Positions 32,685-44,958 of a stretch of DNA of 64,000 nt are shown one piece after another. Each line of letters opens with the position of its first letter. Within the stretch, counting starts at the first letter, position 1. The notes under the pieces are model-generated. The model was not told where the DNA came from, made no database searches, and saw nothing but the letters and a program-made list of their open reading frames with translations. The position numbers were made by a program, and so were the translations under genes. This DNA is from Portunus trituberculatus (taxonomy: Eukaryota > Arthropoda > Malacostraca > Decapoda > Portunidae): positions 32,642,986 to 32,706,985 of the forward strand of contig NC_059301.1 of assembly GCF_017591435.1 (NCBI RefSeq), read 5' to 3'.

Positions 32685-33535
32685 CAGTGGAGACTCAATA
32701 CTCGAACGTTTAGATAGTCGAACTTTTCAATAGTCGAATGCAAAAGTTCGACTTAATATTTGAAAAAATACCTATTAGTTGAACATCCGTCCACGTGGCT
32801 TTCCTGCCGCCCCACGCACCCCACTGGTCCACCGCAGCCAGTTGATCCTTCGCTGTTGTAAGAATAACATTGTCCTGCGCTTTTGTCTCTGGAGTTTTTT
32901 TTTTATTTATTTTTTTTATTCCATTTAGAAAGTTACAGTGGCACCGAAGAGGCTCGTTAGTGGTGAGAATAAGCCTATAAGAAAGAATGTAGTGACAACC
33001 ATCGAAAGGGAAAAGGAGATTATTGATAAATACGAGAAAAAGGAAGAATAACCGATCTTGCAGCTGAGTACTGTATGGCTAAATCTACAGTAGCCACAAT
33101 AGTGAAGAAGACAGAGCTCATTAAAAGAGCTGATGTGGCGATTGGTGTGAAAGGCAATTTAAGCGACCTGCGGCAGTGGAAGAAATGAAAAAATTGTTAA
33201 GTGGATAAACCAAAGGCAAATAGCTGGTGATTCTTTGTCAGAGGGCATAATTTGTGTGAAGGCTAGGCTGTTGCATCATGATCTTATTTCTGATACTACA
33301 TCTGACTCCAATGTTGATTTTAAAGCAAGTAAAGGGTGGTTTGGGAATTTCAAGAAAAGAACTGGAATTCATTCTGTTGTGATGCACAGCGAGCCCTTAA
33401 ATGCTGACAGAGTTGCCATTGAGTAATTTGTGCCTGAATTTAAGAAATTTGTGGATAAGGAGCACTTAAGCCTGCAACAGATCTTTAATTGTGATGAAAC
33501 TGGGCTGTTTTGGAAAAAAAAAAAAAATCTACCAA
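32685..33535 (+). pseudogene. Tigger (TIGD1-like) transposase relic, family T7
   Basis: The terminus CAGTGGAGACTCAATACTCG at 32685, preceded by TA, opens an element with a broken transposase. Fragments read VAPKRLVSGENKPIRKN (about 32940), then the second DNA-binding half (SEGIICVKARLLHHDL, then ASKGWFGNFKKRTGIHS, 33235-33400). One in-frame TAA (33424-33426) follows, then FKKFVDKEHLSLQQIFNCDE, continuing TGLFWKK, which contains the first catalytic Asp of the DDE domain. The frame is lost in an A run near 33520 and the rest of the catalytic domain is absent. The right terminus is not present here. The same termini bound the MITE at 54376. Confidence 0.8.
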
Positions 33536-33940
33536 ACGTGATCTACTGTCATACCTCGCCGAACACGAATCTCGTGTATACACGAATTGACTTGCAATTG
33601 CACGATTTGGTCTCCATTTGAATCTACCGCTGGTCCTGTGTTACTGTCTTATATATGCATATATGTTCACAAAACATTTCTATTAGCTTTTTAGAAACCT
33701 TGCCCCCAAGAAAGAATTGTTTTGTAATGCATAAAGTGAAATCTTACATGAAATACCAAAAAATAAAGCAGAGATGATGAGATTGGCCACAGACGGCGGA
33801 GACTCTGGCGACTTGGCAGCTTCTTCTTGTGACCTTTTTAGCTTGGCGTGTTGTCTTTCACCACGATATTAAATTTGTTTCCACTCCTCTATTGCCTGCT
33901 ATAATGGATATCATATCTTAGTATTCATATACGCTCATGC
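33536..33940. other. Unassigned junction DNA with a possible Tigger-type end
   Basis: Just after the transposase relic, CATACCTCGCCGAACACGAA resembles another CAG/TCG-type Tigger terminus but no partner end was found. The rest is unassigned. Confidence 0.35.
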
Positions 33941-35330
33941 CATGAGGATAACCTGGACTCCGTGGCAGTGAGTGATAGTGAATTATTAATGAAATACTCT
34001 TATGTTTAGAGAGTTGGACAGAATAGGGATGAGAGGAAGAAGAAAGCCTTGTGTATCGAGGCCGCAGGAGGAGGGGAGGCATCCAGTTAGTGAGATCAGT
34101 TGAACAGTTAGCATGAAAATAGCGATAAAAGATAGAAAGAGATTCAACATTTCGGCAGTGAGAAAGAGGCTGAAGACAGTTAGTCAGAGGAGGCGAGTTG
34201 AAGAGACAAAAAGCTTTTGATTCCACCCTATCTAGTAAAACTGTGTGACTGGAACCCTCCCAAACATGCGAAGAGTACTCCATACACTGGCGGATAAGGG
34301 CCTTATACAGAGTAAGCAGTTGGAGGGGCGAGAAAAACTGTCGGAGATGCCTTAGAATGCCTAACTTCATAGAAGCTGTTTTAGCAAGGGATGCTGAAGA
34401 CAGTTAGTCAGAGGAGGCGAGTTGAAGAGACGAAAAGCTTTTGATTCCACCCTATCTAGTAAAACTGTGTGACTGGAACCCTCCCAAATATGCGAAGAGT
34501 ACTCCATACACTGGCGGATAAGGGCCTTATACAGAGTAAGCAGTTGGAGGGGCGAGAAAAACTGTCGGAGATGCCTTAGAATGCCTAACTTCATAGAAAC
34601 TGTTTTAGCAAGGGATGAGATGTGAAGTTTCCAGTTAAAATTATTAGTAAATGACAGACGAAGGATATTCATTGTGGAAGAGGGAGACAGTTGAGTGTCA
34701 TTGAAGAAGAGGGGATAGTTGTCTGGAAGGTTGTGTCAAGTTGATAGATGGAGGAATTGAGTTTTTGAGGCATTGAAAACTACTAGATTTTCACTGCCCC
34801 AATTGGAAATCTTAGAAAGATCGGAAGTCAGGTGTTCTGTGGTGTACCTGGTGATCTGTTGACTTCCTGAAGGGTTGGTTGTCTCTGAAATGACGTGGAA
34901 AGATGTAAGGTGGTATCATCAACGTAGGAGTGGATAGAGCAAGAAGTTTGGTTTAGAAGGTCATTAATGAATAATAGAAAGAGAGTGGCGACAGGACAGA
35001 ACCCTGAGGAACTCCACTATTAATAGATTTAGGAGAAGAACAGTGGGCGTCTACCACAGCAGCAATAAAATGGTCGGAAAGGAAACTTGAGATAAAGTTG
35101 CAGAGAGAAGGATAGAAGCCGTAGGAGGGCAGTTATGAAATAAATCAAAGCTTTATCCCAGACTCTATCAAAAGCTTTTGATATGTCTAACGCTACAACA
35201 AAAGTTTCACCAAAATCTCTAAAAGAGGATGACCAAGACTCAGTAAGGAAAGCCAGAAGATCACCAGTAGAGCGACTTTCTAATTTCCTATGCAAGAAAG
35301 ATGTGTAGATGAGAATATGTATTTTTTATT
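33941..35330 (-). pseudogene. Jockey-like LINE fragment with internal duplication
   Basis: Minus-strand pieces of a LINE with the motifs MKLGILRHLRQFFSPLQLL, QCMEYSSHVWEGSSHTVLLD, SKAFRLFNSPPLT and, further 5', STGDLLAFLTESWSSSFRD then VVALDISKAFDRVW. It belongs to the family of 40303-42548 but is more broken. A 224-bp segment (34170-34393) is repeated in tandem at 34394-34617 with about three differences. The 5' end is truncated and no poly(A) is evident. Confidence 0.75.
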
Positions 35331-35420
35331 GTTTCCATGATCTAGTGATGTACTGATATTTTTTTTTTTTTTTTAAGATTTGAGTAACAAAATCCCTAAA
35401 ATAGGCAAACTTTCCCAGTG

Positions 35421-36236
35421 GTTAGGACTGTTTGCTGTTACAGGAAGATATAAACAAAATCTATGAGTGGAGTAAGAATTGGAAATAAGAATTCAATGCC
35501 AAGAAATATCACATAATGGAACTAGGAAAGAGTAAGAGAAGACCAGTAAGGAACTATCTGATGGGAGAGGAACAAATAATGAAGACTAAAGAGGGAAAAG
35601 ACCTGGAAATGATTATACAGGAAAATCTGAACCCAAAAAAAACATGTAAGAAAGATATTTGGATTATCATATAAAATGTTGACTAATATAAGATTGGCAT
35701 TTCAATTCATGGACAAAGATATGATGAAAAAAACTATCACAAGCATGATATGTCCAAAGCTGGAATATGCAGCTGTGGTGTGGTCTCCAAGCTCTAAAAA
35801 AAGATATAAGAAGATTAGAATGGATTCAGATGATTGCTACAAAGATGGTGTCAGAGCTAAAGGACCTAACATGAAAAAAGGCTGAAGGAAATGGGACTGC
35901 CAACCTTACAAGATTGAAGGGAACAAGGAGACCTAATAACAGTGTACATGATAGTAAATGGCATTGAAAAGATAGACAAGGAAGACCTGGTGCTGGTGAC
36001 AGAAGAAGATAGAAAGACAAGAGGACAAGTAAAGAAGATTAGGATGAGGCAGTGTGTGAAGGATATTGGAAAATACAGTTTTCCACATAGAACGGTGGAA
36101 AAGTGGAATGCATTGATTGATGAAGTTGTTACAGCACATAATGTGCATAACTAAGGAAAAAATTGGATAACTGGAGACATGTAGACAGGACATTATGAGC
36201 CCCGCTCAAACCCTGTACAATACAACTCTGTAAATG
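35421..36236 (+). pseudogene. (AC)n-linked LINE, 3' fragment
   Basis: Degraded C-terminal RT region: IYEWSKNW-like codons, the MLTNIRLAFQFMDKDMMKK block, MICPKLEYAAVVWSPSSKK, then MRQCVKDIGKYSFPHRTVEK, with several breaks. It ends in a TGTAAATGCACATAAATAC variant of the tail followed by (AC)n. The 5' junction is not at an AC run. Confidence 0.75.
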
Positions 36237-36243
36237 CACATAA

Positions 36244-36330
<87 letters not shown>
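36237..36330. repeat. (AC)n microsatellite between two LINE copies
   Basis: About 87 bp of AC repeats, the only sequence between the end of one LINE copy and the start of the next. Confidence 0.97.
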
Positions 36331-36332
<2 letters not shown>

Positions 36333-39300
36333 GAGTAAAATGGAGAGAGAAAACATAAAAAGGTGATAAATAATATCATTAATGTGGTGCAGGAGGAGGA
36401 AAAGACCTAGTACAAGAAATAGAGGACTTCCATAGAATTGGAAAGTTCACAGGAGAAGGTATGAGGCCAATAAGAATCAAACTTAAGTCACAAAAGGATG
36501 TAGATGAATTGGTGGAGAAGTCATGGAGGCTAGCCCAGCAGGAAACAACAAGGAAGATTTGGTTGAGAAGAGATCTCGGTGAAAAGGAAGAGAAATGTTA
36601 AATGAGTTGAGAAAGGAGGCTTTGAAAAAAATGAAGAGAGGACAGAAGAGGAGAAGAAAGAGTTTTTCTGGAGAATCTTGGATATGAGACTGAGGAAGTG
36701 GTTCATAACCCAGAAAAGTACAGCAAGAAAGGACTAAAGAAACTTACGTATGAGCGGAATGTAATGTATTCCAACATAAATGGAGTGATATCGGGATTTT
36801 AGAACTCAACGATTACTTGAGGACAAGAACCCAGATATTGTGGGTCTTACTGAAACAAAACTGAGAGAGGAGAAGACCTGATGATGGTTGGAGAAGGAAA
36901 TATAATGTTTGGAAAAGAAATAGAGTAGGTAAGATGGGAGGAGGAGTGATGTTGCTGGTTAAAAAGATATAAAGGTGGATCAAGTGAAAGAAGGTATGGG
37001 AAAGGCAGAAGTGCTAAAGATCAGAGCAGAAACTAATGAAGGAAAAAGAGGCACTACATAGTGGTGTACGTACCACCTAAGACAAATGCATGGTCAGTAC
37101 AGGAATATGAAGAAATGATAAGTGATACAGGAACATGTCTGGAAGAAATGTTGGGTGGCTGTGAACGAACTATAATGATGGGAGATTTTAATTGTAAAGA
37201 GGTGTGTTGGGAGGACTGGTCAATGGAAGGATCAGAGACAACATGGGAAATACACTATTGACACTGGCAATGGAAAATGTGTTAACTCAGTGGGTCAAAG
37301 AAGATACTAGGTTTGGAGGAGAGGGAGCATCGTCAAGACTGGACTTGGTCTTTAGTACAGAGCCAATGGTCATTGAGGAGATGAGGGTGGAGTGCCCTTT
37401 AGCAAAGAGTGATCATGCAGTTTTGGAGTTCAAGGTGATAGATGAAGAGAAATCTAGAAGAAATGAAGAATATAAAGTGGGAAGATGGAATTATGCCAAG
37501 ACAGATTTTGGAAACCTAAAGAAATTCTTTCAAGAGACAAATTGGATGAAATTCAAGAGTGCTAAGGAGCAAATGAAAAGTGGAAGGAATTTATAAAAAT
37601 ATACAAAGAAGGTGAGAAAAATTTGTACCAATAAGACAACATAGAAGTTGGAAAGCAGGACTGGTTTAACGATAGATGTGAAAAGGCTAGAACAAGAAAA
37701 GAGGATGCATGGAAGAGGTGGAGAAGGAAAAGACGGATTAAGCAGTGGGAAAGTTACAAAAGAGCAAGAAATGAATATGTGTTGATTAGAAGAGAAGAAA
37801 GAAAGAAACAAGAAAAGGATATAATTGATAAATGTAAAGACCAACCAAGGCTTTTTACAGACATGTGAACAACAACATCAAAAATAGAAAGTATTGAAAG
37901 TTTAGAAGTAAATGGAGTATGCAGTGAAGATCCCAGGAAATGGCAGAGGCTATGAATGGATGCTTTCGGAAGGTATTCACAAAGGAGACTGCTTTTGACA
38001 AACCACTGGTAATGGAACAGAAAGGGATTATGAAGGAGTTTCAAGTAACTGTGGAGGAGATCAAGAATATGATGGGGAGTTTAGAAGTGAGAAAAGCTGT
38101 GGGACCTGATGGGGTATCAGGATGGATTTTAAGAGAATGCAGGAGCAACTGGCAGAAAAAGTTTGTGAAGTAATTGATGCCTCATTAAGGGAAGGTGTAG
38201 TGCCCCAAGACTGGAAAAGAGCTAACATTGTCCCAATCTATAAATCAGGTAACAAAGAGACCCATTGAACTATAGACCAGTGTCACTTACAAGTGTGGTA
38301 GCTAAGATGTGTGAGAGGGTGGTGAAGAATAGATGGACAGACTTCTTGGAGAAAAATGACATACTTTGTGAGTGTCAATTTGGTTTTAGAAAAGGGCGTT
38401 CATGCACGACAAACCTGATATGTTACTATTCGAGGGTGATAGATGTAATACAGGAAAGAGATGGTTGGGCTGATGGAATATATCTGGATTTAAAAAGGCC
38501 TTTGATAAGGTACCACACGGAGACTGATCTGGAAACTTGAAATGGTAGGAGGAGTGCATGGCAGTTTACTAAAATGGATGGAAGACTTTTGGTAGGAAGA
38601 GAAATGAGAACAATAATTAAGGACAGACCATCAGAATGGGGCTTGGTGGAGAGTGGAGTTCCACAGGGATCAGTGTTGGCACCAGTAATGTTCGCGGTCT
38701 ACATAAATGACATGGTGGATGGGGTGTCCAGTTATGTGAGCCTATTTGCAGGCGATGCAAAATTGTTAAGAAAAGTGAGATGTGACAAAGATTGCGAACT
38801 ACTCCAGGAAGACTTGGACAGAATATGGAAATGGAGCTGTACATGGCAAATGGAGTTCAACACGACAAAATGCAAGAAAATAGAGTTTGGCAAGAGTGAA
38901 AGAAGAATCAGGAGTATGTACAAGATAGGAAATGAAGACATAAAACCAGTCATGAAGAAAAAGACCTTGGGGTGACAATTACCAATGACCTATCGCCAGA
39001 GAGACATATAAACAAAATAATTGGAGAAGTATTGAACTTATTGAGGAACATAAGAGTGGCGTTCGTATATTTAGATGAAGAAATGATGAAGAAAATAATT
39101 ACTGCAATGATAAGACCGAGGCTTGAATATGCAACAATACAGTGGGCTCGAACTTAAAGAAACACATAAGGAAACTAGAGAAAGTACAGAGGGCTGCAAC
39201 AAAATGGTGCCTGACTTAAGAGATTTGACTTATGAAGACAGACTGAAAAGAATGCAACTTCCGACCCTGGAAAACAGAGAGAAAGGGAGACCTGATAGCA

Positions 39301-39606
39301 ATATACAGAGTGATGATTGGCATGGAAAAAATGGATAGGGAAGATCTGTGTATGTGGAATGAAAGAATGTCGAGAGGGCATGGGAAAAAACTAAAATGGC
39401 CACTTATAGGAGAGATGTGAAAAATATAGCTTCCCTCATAGAAGGGTGGAAGCATGGAATAGTTTAGACGTGGAAGTGGTCAACGCAAGGAATATTCATG
39501 ATTTTAAGAAAAAGCTGGACATTAATAGATATGGAGACGGGACAACACGAGCATAGCTCTTTTCCCGTATGTTACAATTAGGTAAATACAATTAGGTAAA
39601 TACACA
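36331..39606 (+). pseudogene. LINE copy: ORF1 end, endonuclease and RT
   Basis: It starts within ORF1 immediately after (AC)n (CCGAGTAAAATGGAGAGAG). The ORF1 C-terminal part includes IRIKLKSQKDVDELVEKSW and FFWRILDMRLRKWF, then about 20 bp to the endonuclease region, then RT as in the copy at 24239. The catalytic box here reads LFAGDAKLL: the first Asp of the pair is Gly (GGC at about 38753), a real substitution against the 24239 copy (FADD). The 3' tail is ATTACAATTAGGTAAATAC twice, then (AC)n. Identity to 24239-27092 and to 62400-64000 is very high. Most differences are single-base length changes in A or G runs. Confidence 0.85.
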
Positions 39607-40300
39607 CACACACACACACACACATTATTTGAAAGTGAAAAAGCCAGATGTAATGTGTATCGTTGAAACAAAACTGAAGAATGAGATCCATGTCAACTTT
39701 AAAGAGGAAGGATATAATACCTGAAGGAGCGACAGGAAGGATAAAGGGTGAGGAGGAGTGCTAACAATGGTTCGTGATAACATTTGTGTGGAGGATGTGC
39801 AATATGGAGAGGACAAAGTGGAAGCATTGGGAGTAACAATCAGAACAGAAGATTTGAAGAGAAAAATTATAGTTACATATGTTCCACCAAAGACGAATAC
39901 ATGGGGATTAGAAGAGCATAAAGATATGCAAAGAGAGACGATAAAGTGTCTGGATAACATGATAAGAAGAGATAGAAGAATACTCTTAGTTGGAGATTTT
40001 TAACTGTAAAAAGATAAACTGGAGAGAGATGGAAGTAATGGATAATGCTGGGCAGTAGAGTGAGAAAGTGTTACAGGTGACAATGGTTAATACAATGGAC
40101 CATTGGGTAGAAGAGTCAACAAGATACAGGAGGGAAGAGGAACCATCGTTACTTGACCTAGTCTTCACAAAAAAAACGGAGTCCCCTCCAATCATACATT
40201 ACCTTAGTCCAATGGGGAGAAGTAATCATGTGACATTAGAGAAGCAAATGCAGGAGGAAGATGAGATAAGATACAGAGAGGACTATAAAGGAGAGAGATT

Positions 40301-40302
<2 letters not shown>

Positions 40303-40333
<31 letters not shown>

Positions 40334-42548
40334 GTAGGGAAGAGGGCCAGCCAAGGGAGAGAAAAAGAAAGTTAGAAAAAAGCCCACTTGAGCGCTCACT
40401 CTCCAAAGAGTACAAAAAGTGCCAAAACCGTCAGCCAGAATTAGGGGAACAAATGCCTCAATACCTCCCTCTTAAAAGAAGACAAGTTGTAGGAATTTTG
40501 AAATACAGATGCAGGGAGGGAGTTCCAGAGTTTACCAGTGAAAGGGATGAATGATTGAGCGTACTGGTTAACTCTTGCATTAGAGAGTTGGACAGAATAG
40601 GGATGAGAGGAAGAAGAAAGCCTTGTGCAGCGTGGCTGCAGGAGGAGGGGAGGCAAGATCAGTAGAACAGTTACCATGAAAATAGCGATAAAATATAGAA
40701 AGGGATGCAACATTTCGGCGGTGAGAAAGAGACTGAAGACAGTTAGTCAGAGGAGGGGACTTGATGAGACGAGCTTTTGATTCCACCCTATCAAGCAAAG
40801 GTGTGTGACTGGAACCCCCCAAACATGCGAAGAGTACTCCATACAGGGACAGATAAGGCCCTTATACAGAGTAAGCAGTTGGAGGGGCGAGAAAAACTGG
40901 CGGAGACGCCTCAGAACACCTAATTTCATAGAAGCTGTTTTAGCAAGAGATGAGATGTGAAGTTTTCAGTTAAGATTATGAGCAAAGGACAGACTGAGGA
41001 TATTCATTGTGGAAGAGGGAGACAGTTGAGTGTCATTGAAGAAGAGGGGATAGTTGTCTGGAAGGTTGTGTCAAGTTGATAGATGGAGGAATTGAGTTTT
41101 TGAGGCATTGAAAACTACTAGATTTTCTCTGCCCCAATCGGAAATTTTAGAAAGATCGGAAGTCAGGCGTTCCGTGGCCTCCCCGCGTGATCTGATAATT
41201 TCCTGAAGGGTTGGACGTATCATCAGCGTAGGAGTGGATAGGGCAAGAAGTTTGGTTAAGAAAGTCATTAATGAATAATAGAAAGAGAGTGGGTGACAGG
41301 ACAGAACCCTGAGGAACACCACTATTAATAGGTTTAGGAGAAGAACCGTAGCCGTCTACCACAGCAGCAATAGAGTGGTCGGAAAGGAAACATGAGATAA
41401 AGTTGCAGAGAGAAGGAAAGAAGCCGTAAGAGGGCAGTTTTGAAATCAAAGCTTTATGCCAGACTCTATCAAAAGCTTTTGATATGTCTAACGCAACAGC
41501 AAAAGTTTCACCGAAATCTCTAAAAGAGGATGACCAAGACTCAGTAAGGAAAGCCAGAAGATCACTAGTAGAGCGACCTTGATGGAAGCTATACTGGCGA
41601 TCAGACAGAAGATTGTGAAGTGACATGTTTGAGAATCTTCCTATTCAGGATAGATTCAAAAACTTTAGATAAGCAAGAGATTAAAGCTATAGGACGGTAG
41701 TTTGAGGGGTCAGAACGGTCACCCTTTTTAGGAACAGGCTGAATGTAGGCGAACTTCCAGCAGGAAGGAAAGGTAGAAGTCGATAGACAAAGTTGGAAGA
41801 GTTTGGCCAGGCAAGGTGCAAGCACAGAAGCACAGTTTTTGAGAACAATAGGAGGGACCCCATCAGGTCCATAAGCCTTCTGAGGGTTTAGGCCAGCAAG
41901 GGCATGGAAAACATCATTACGAAGAATTTTGATTGTAGACATGAAATAGTCAGAGGGAGGAGGAGAGGAGGGACAAGCCCAGAATTGTCAAGGTGGAGTT
42001 GTGAGCAAAGGTTTGAGAAAAGAGTTCAGCTTTAGAGACAGAAGAGATGGCAGTGGTGCCATCAGGATGAAATAAAGGAGGAAAGATGAAGAAGTGAAGT
42101 TATTTGAGATGTTTTGGCTAGATGCCAGAAGTCACGAGGAGAGTTTGAGTTTGAAAGATTTTGACATTTCCTATTTATGAAAGAGTGTTTGGCAAGTTGA
42201 AGAACAGACTTGGCATGATTCTGGGCAGAGATATAAAGTGCATGAGATTCAGGAGATGGAAGGCTCAAGTACCTTTTGTGGGCAACCTCTCTATCATGTA
42301 TAGCATGAGAACAGGCTGAGTTAAACCAAGGTTTAGAAGGTTTAGGTTGAGAAAAAGAATGAGGAATGTACGCCTCCATGCCAGACACTAACACCTCTGT
42401 TATGCATTCAGCACAAAGAGATGGGTCTCTGACACGGAAGCAATAATCATTCCAGGGAAAATCAGCATAATACCTCCTCAGGTCCCCCCTACTGGCAGAG
42501 GCAAAATGCCAGAGGCACCTTCGGTTTGGGGGATCCTGCGGAGGGATT
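40303..42548 (-). mobile_element. Jockey-like LINE with poly(A), nested in a + strand LINE
   Basis: A 29-base T run at 40303-40331 is the poly(A) tail of a minus-strand element. Going 5' to 3' on the minus strand: post-endonuclease linker (PWFNSACSHAIHDREVAHKR), RT start (LNPQKAYGPDGVPPIVLKNC), CWKFAYIQPVPKKGDRSDPS, NYRPIALISCLSKVFESIL, QGRSTSDLLAFLTESWSSSF, ALDISKAFDRVWHKAL, SGVPQGSVLSPTLFLLFIND, catalytic HSYADDTSN, then the C-terminal MEYSSHVWG-type block and FIPFTGKLWNSLPASVF. Frame breaks occur at about 41600, 41150 and 40750. The 5' end lacks the endonuclease, a usual truncation. A clear target duplication was not found at the edges. Confidence 0.8.
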
Positions 42549-43520
42549 GGAAAAATATACAAGAGTAGATTTTGAAAAACTAAGGAGTTATTTTGCTAAT
42601 ATTGAGTGGAGTAATATTATGTGCAGGAAGACTGTACAAGAGAAATATGACATGTTCTTACAGGAATACAATGAAGGAGTAAAAATTTTTGTTCCTGTTT
42701 ATAGAGTTCAGAAATAATACATGCTTGGTACAATGCTAGATGCATACAAGCAAAAAAGGCAAAGGATAAAGCGTAGAAGAAACTTTTAAAGCAGGGAAAT
42801 TACTATAATAGTCGGCAGTACAAAGATACTAGAAATGAATATATTAGTGTAAGGAGAGAGGAAGAAAGAAAGTTTGAGAAGGATGTAGTGGATAAAAGCA
42901 AGAATGAACCAAAACTTTTCTACAAGTTTATAAACAGCAAAACAAAGAATAAGGAAGCAATTGAAAAAAGAATTAAAGAAGGAAAGACATACCAAACAGA
43001 GAAAGAAATGTGTGAAATAATGAATGAGAGCTTCAAAACGGTATTCACGGAAGAAGATGACTTCACAGAACCTAATAGGACATTGGATTGCCAAGGATTA
43101 CAGAAAATTGCAGTTCATAAAGAGGATATTGGAAGATTACTGGACAAGTTGGAAGTCAGAAAAGCAATGGGGCCAGATGGTGTATCAGGTTGGGTGTTAA
43201 AAGAATGTAAAGAGCAATTACTGGAGCCAATTTGGGAAATAATTAAAAGTTCAATAAATGAAGGGAAAGTTCCACTAGAGTGGAAGAGAGCCAATGTAGT
43301 ACCGATATTTAAAGGAGGAAAAGCAACTGAACCACTAAACTACAGACCAGGGTCACTTACAAGTGTCGTAGGGAAGTTATGTGAAATAATTATCAAAGAA
43401 AAATGGGTTGAATTTTCAGAAGAGAAGCAAGTCATATCGAACAGACAATTTGGGTTCAGGACAGGGCGGTCATGTGTATCAAACTAATTAAGCTTCTACT
43501 CCAGGGTTATTGCAGCACTT

Positions 43521-44074
43521 GAAAACAGAGATGGATGGGTTGACACAGTATACTGGACATTAAAAAGGCATTTGATAAAGTTCCTCACGGAAGACTTCTT
43601 TGGAAACTAGAGAACATAGGAGGACTGCGTGGAACCTTGCTCGAATGGACAAGAGATTATTTAAAGGATAGAGAAATGGGAACTGCGATCAGAGATACAT
43701 ACTCATCTTGGAGTAAAGTAACTAGCAGGGTGCCACAAGGGTCAGTGTTAGCCCCCATTGTGTTTCAAGTTTATGTAAACGACATTCACATTGGGGTGAA
43801 AACAGAGATGGATGGGTTGACACAGTATACTGGACATTAAAAAGGCATTTGATAAAGTTCCTCACGGAAGACTTCTTTGGAAACTAGAGAACATAGGAGG
43901 ACTGCGTGGAACCTTGCTCGAATGGACAAGAGATTATTTAAAGGATAGAGAAATGGGAACTGCGATCAGAGATACATACTCATCTTGGAGTAAAGTAACT
44001 AGCAGGGTGCCACAAGGGTCAGTGTTAGCCCCCATTGTGTTTCAAGTTTATGTAAACGACATTCACATTGGGGT
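43521..44074. repeat. Exact 277-bp tandem duplication inside LINE RT
   Basis: The unit 43521-43797 (starting GAAAACAGAGATGGATGG) is repeated at 43798-44074 with no difference that I could see. The unit length is not a multiple of three, so the second copy shifts the RT frame. A GAA microhomology lies at the junction. Confidence 0.9.
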
Positions 44075-44958
44075 GAACAGCTATATGAATTTGTTCACTG
44101 ATGATGCAAAGTTGCTAAAAGTTATCAAAACCAGAGAGGACTGTCTACTGCTACAGGAAGATTTAAACAAGATCTATGAATGGAGCAAGAAGTGGAAATT
44201 GGAATTTAATGGCAAGAAATGTCACATTATGGAACTAGGAAAGAGTAAGAGAAGACCATTATGGAACTATCTGATGGGAGAGGAGCAAATAACGAAGACT
44301 AAAGAGGTAAAAGATCTTGGAGTGATCATACAAGAAAATCTGAGCCCTGATAAACACATAAGCAAGATATTTGGACTATCATATAGGATGTTGACTAATA
44401 TAAGAATGGTATTTCATTACATGGATAAAGATATGATGAAAAAAAATCATCACAAGCATGATACGCCCAAGGCTGGAATATGCAGCAGTGGTGTGGTCTC
44501 CCAGCTCTAAAAAGGATATAAGAAAATTGGAAAGGATATAGAAGATTGCTACAAAGATGGTGCCGGATTTAAAGGACCTCACATATGAAGAACGACTGAA
44601 GGAAATGGGACTGACAACCTTACAAGATAGAAGAGAATGCGGGGACCTAATAACAATGTATAAGATAGTAAATGATATTGAAAAGATAGACAGAGAAGAC
44701 CTGGTGATGTTGGCGGAAGAGGATGAAAGGACAAGAGGACATGAAAAGAAGATCAGGATGAGGCAGTGTGTGAAGGATGTTGGAAAATACAGTTTTCCAC
44801 ACAGAACGATGGAAAAATGGAATGAATTCGATAATGTAATTGTTGCAGCACATAGTGTGCATAACTTTAAAAAAAAATTAGATAATTTGAGATAAGGAGA
44901 CAGGACACTATGAGCTCCGCTCGAACCCTGTACAATACAACTAGGTAAATACACACAT

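Larger units (their letters stand above)
39607..44958 (+). pseudogene. (AC)n-linked LINE interrupted by a minus-strand LINE
   Basis: After (AC)n the endonuclease of a related subfamily starts near 39625 (MCIVETKLKNE, then VTYVPPKTNTWGLEEHKD, VGDF and MGRSNHVTLEK). It stops at about 40302, resumes near 42549 (VDFEKLRSYFANIEWSNIM) and continues through RT: MGPDGVSGWVLKECKEQLL, WKRANVVPIFKGG, QFGFRTGRSC, GVNSYMNLFTDDAKLLKVI, DLGVIIQENLSPDKHISKIF and KYSFPHRTMEKWNEFD, ending with AACTAGGTAAATAC. The catalytic box reads FTDD. A 277-bp tandem duplication (43521-44074) and several stops break the frame. Confidence 0.8.
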
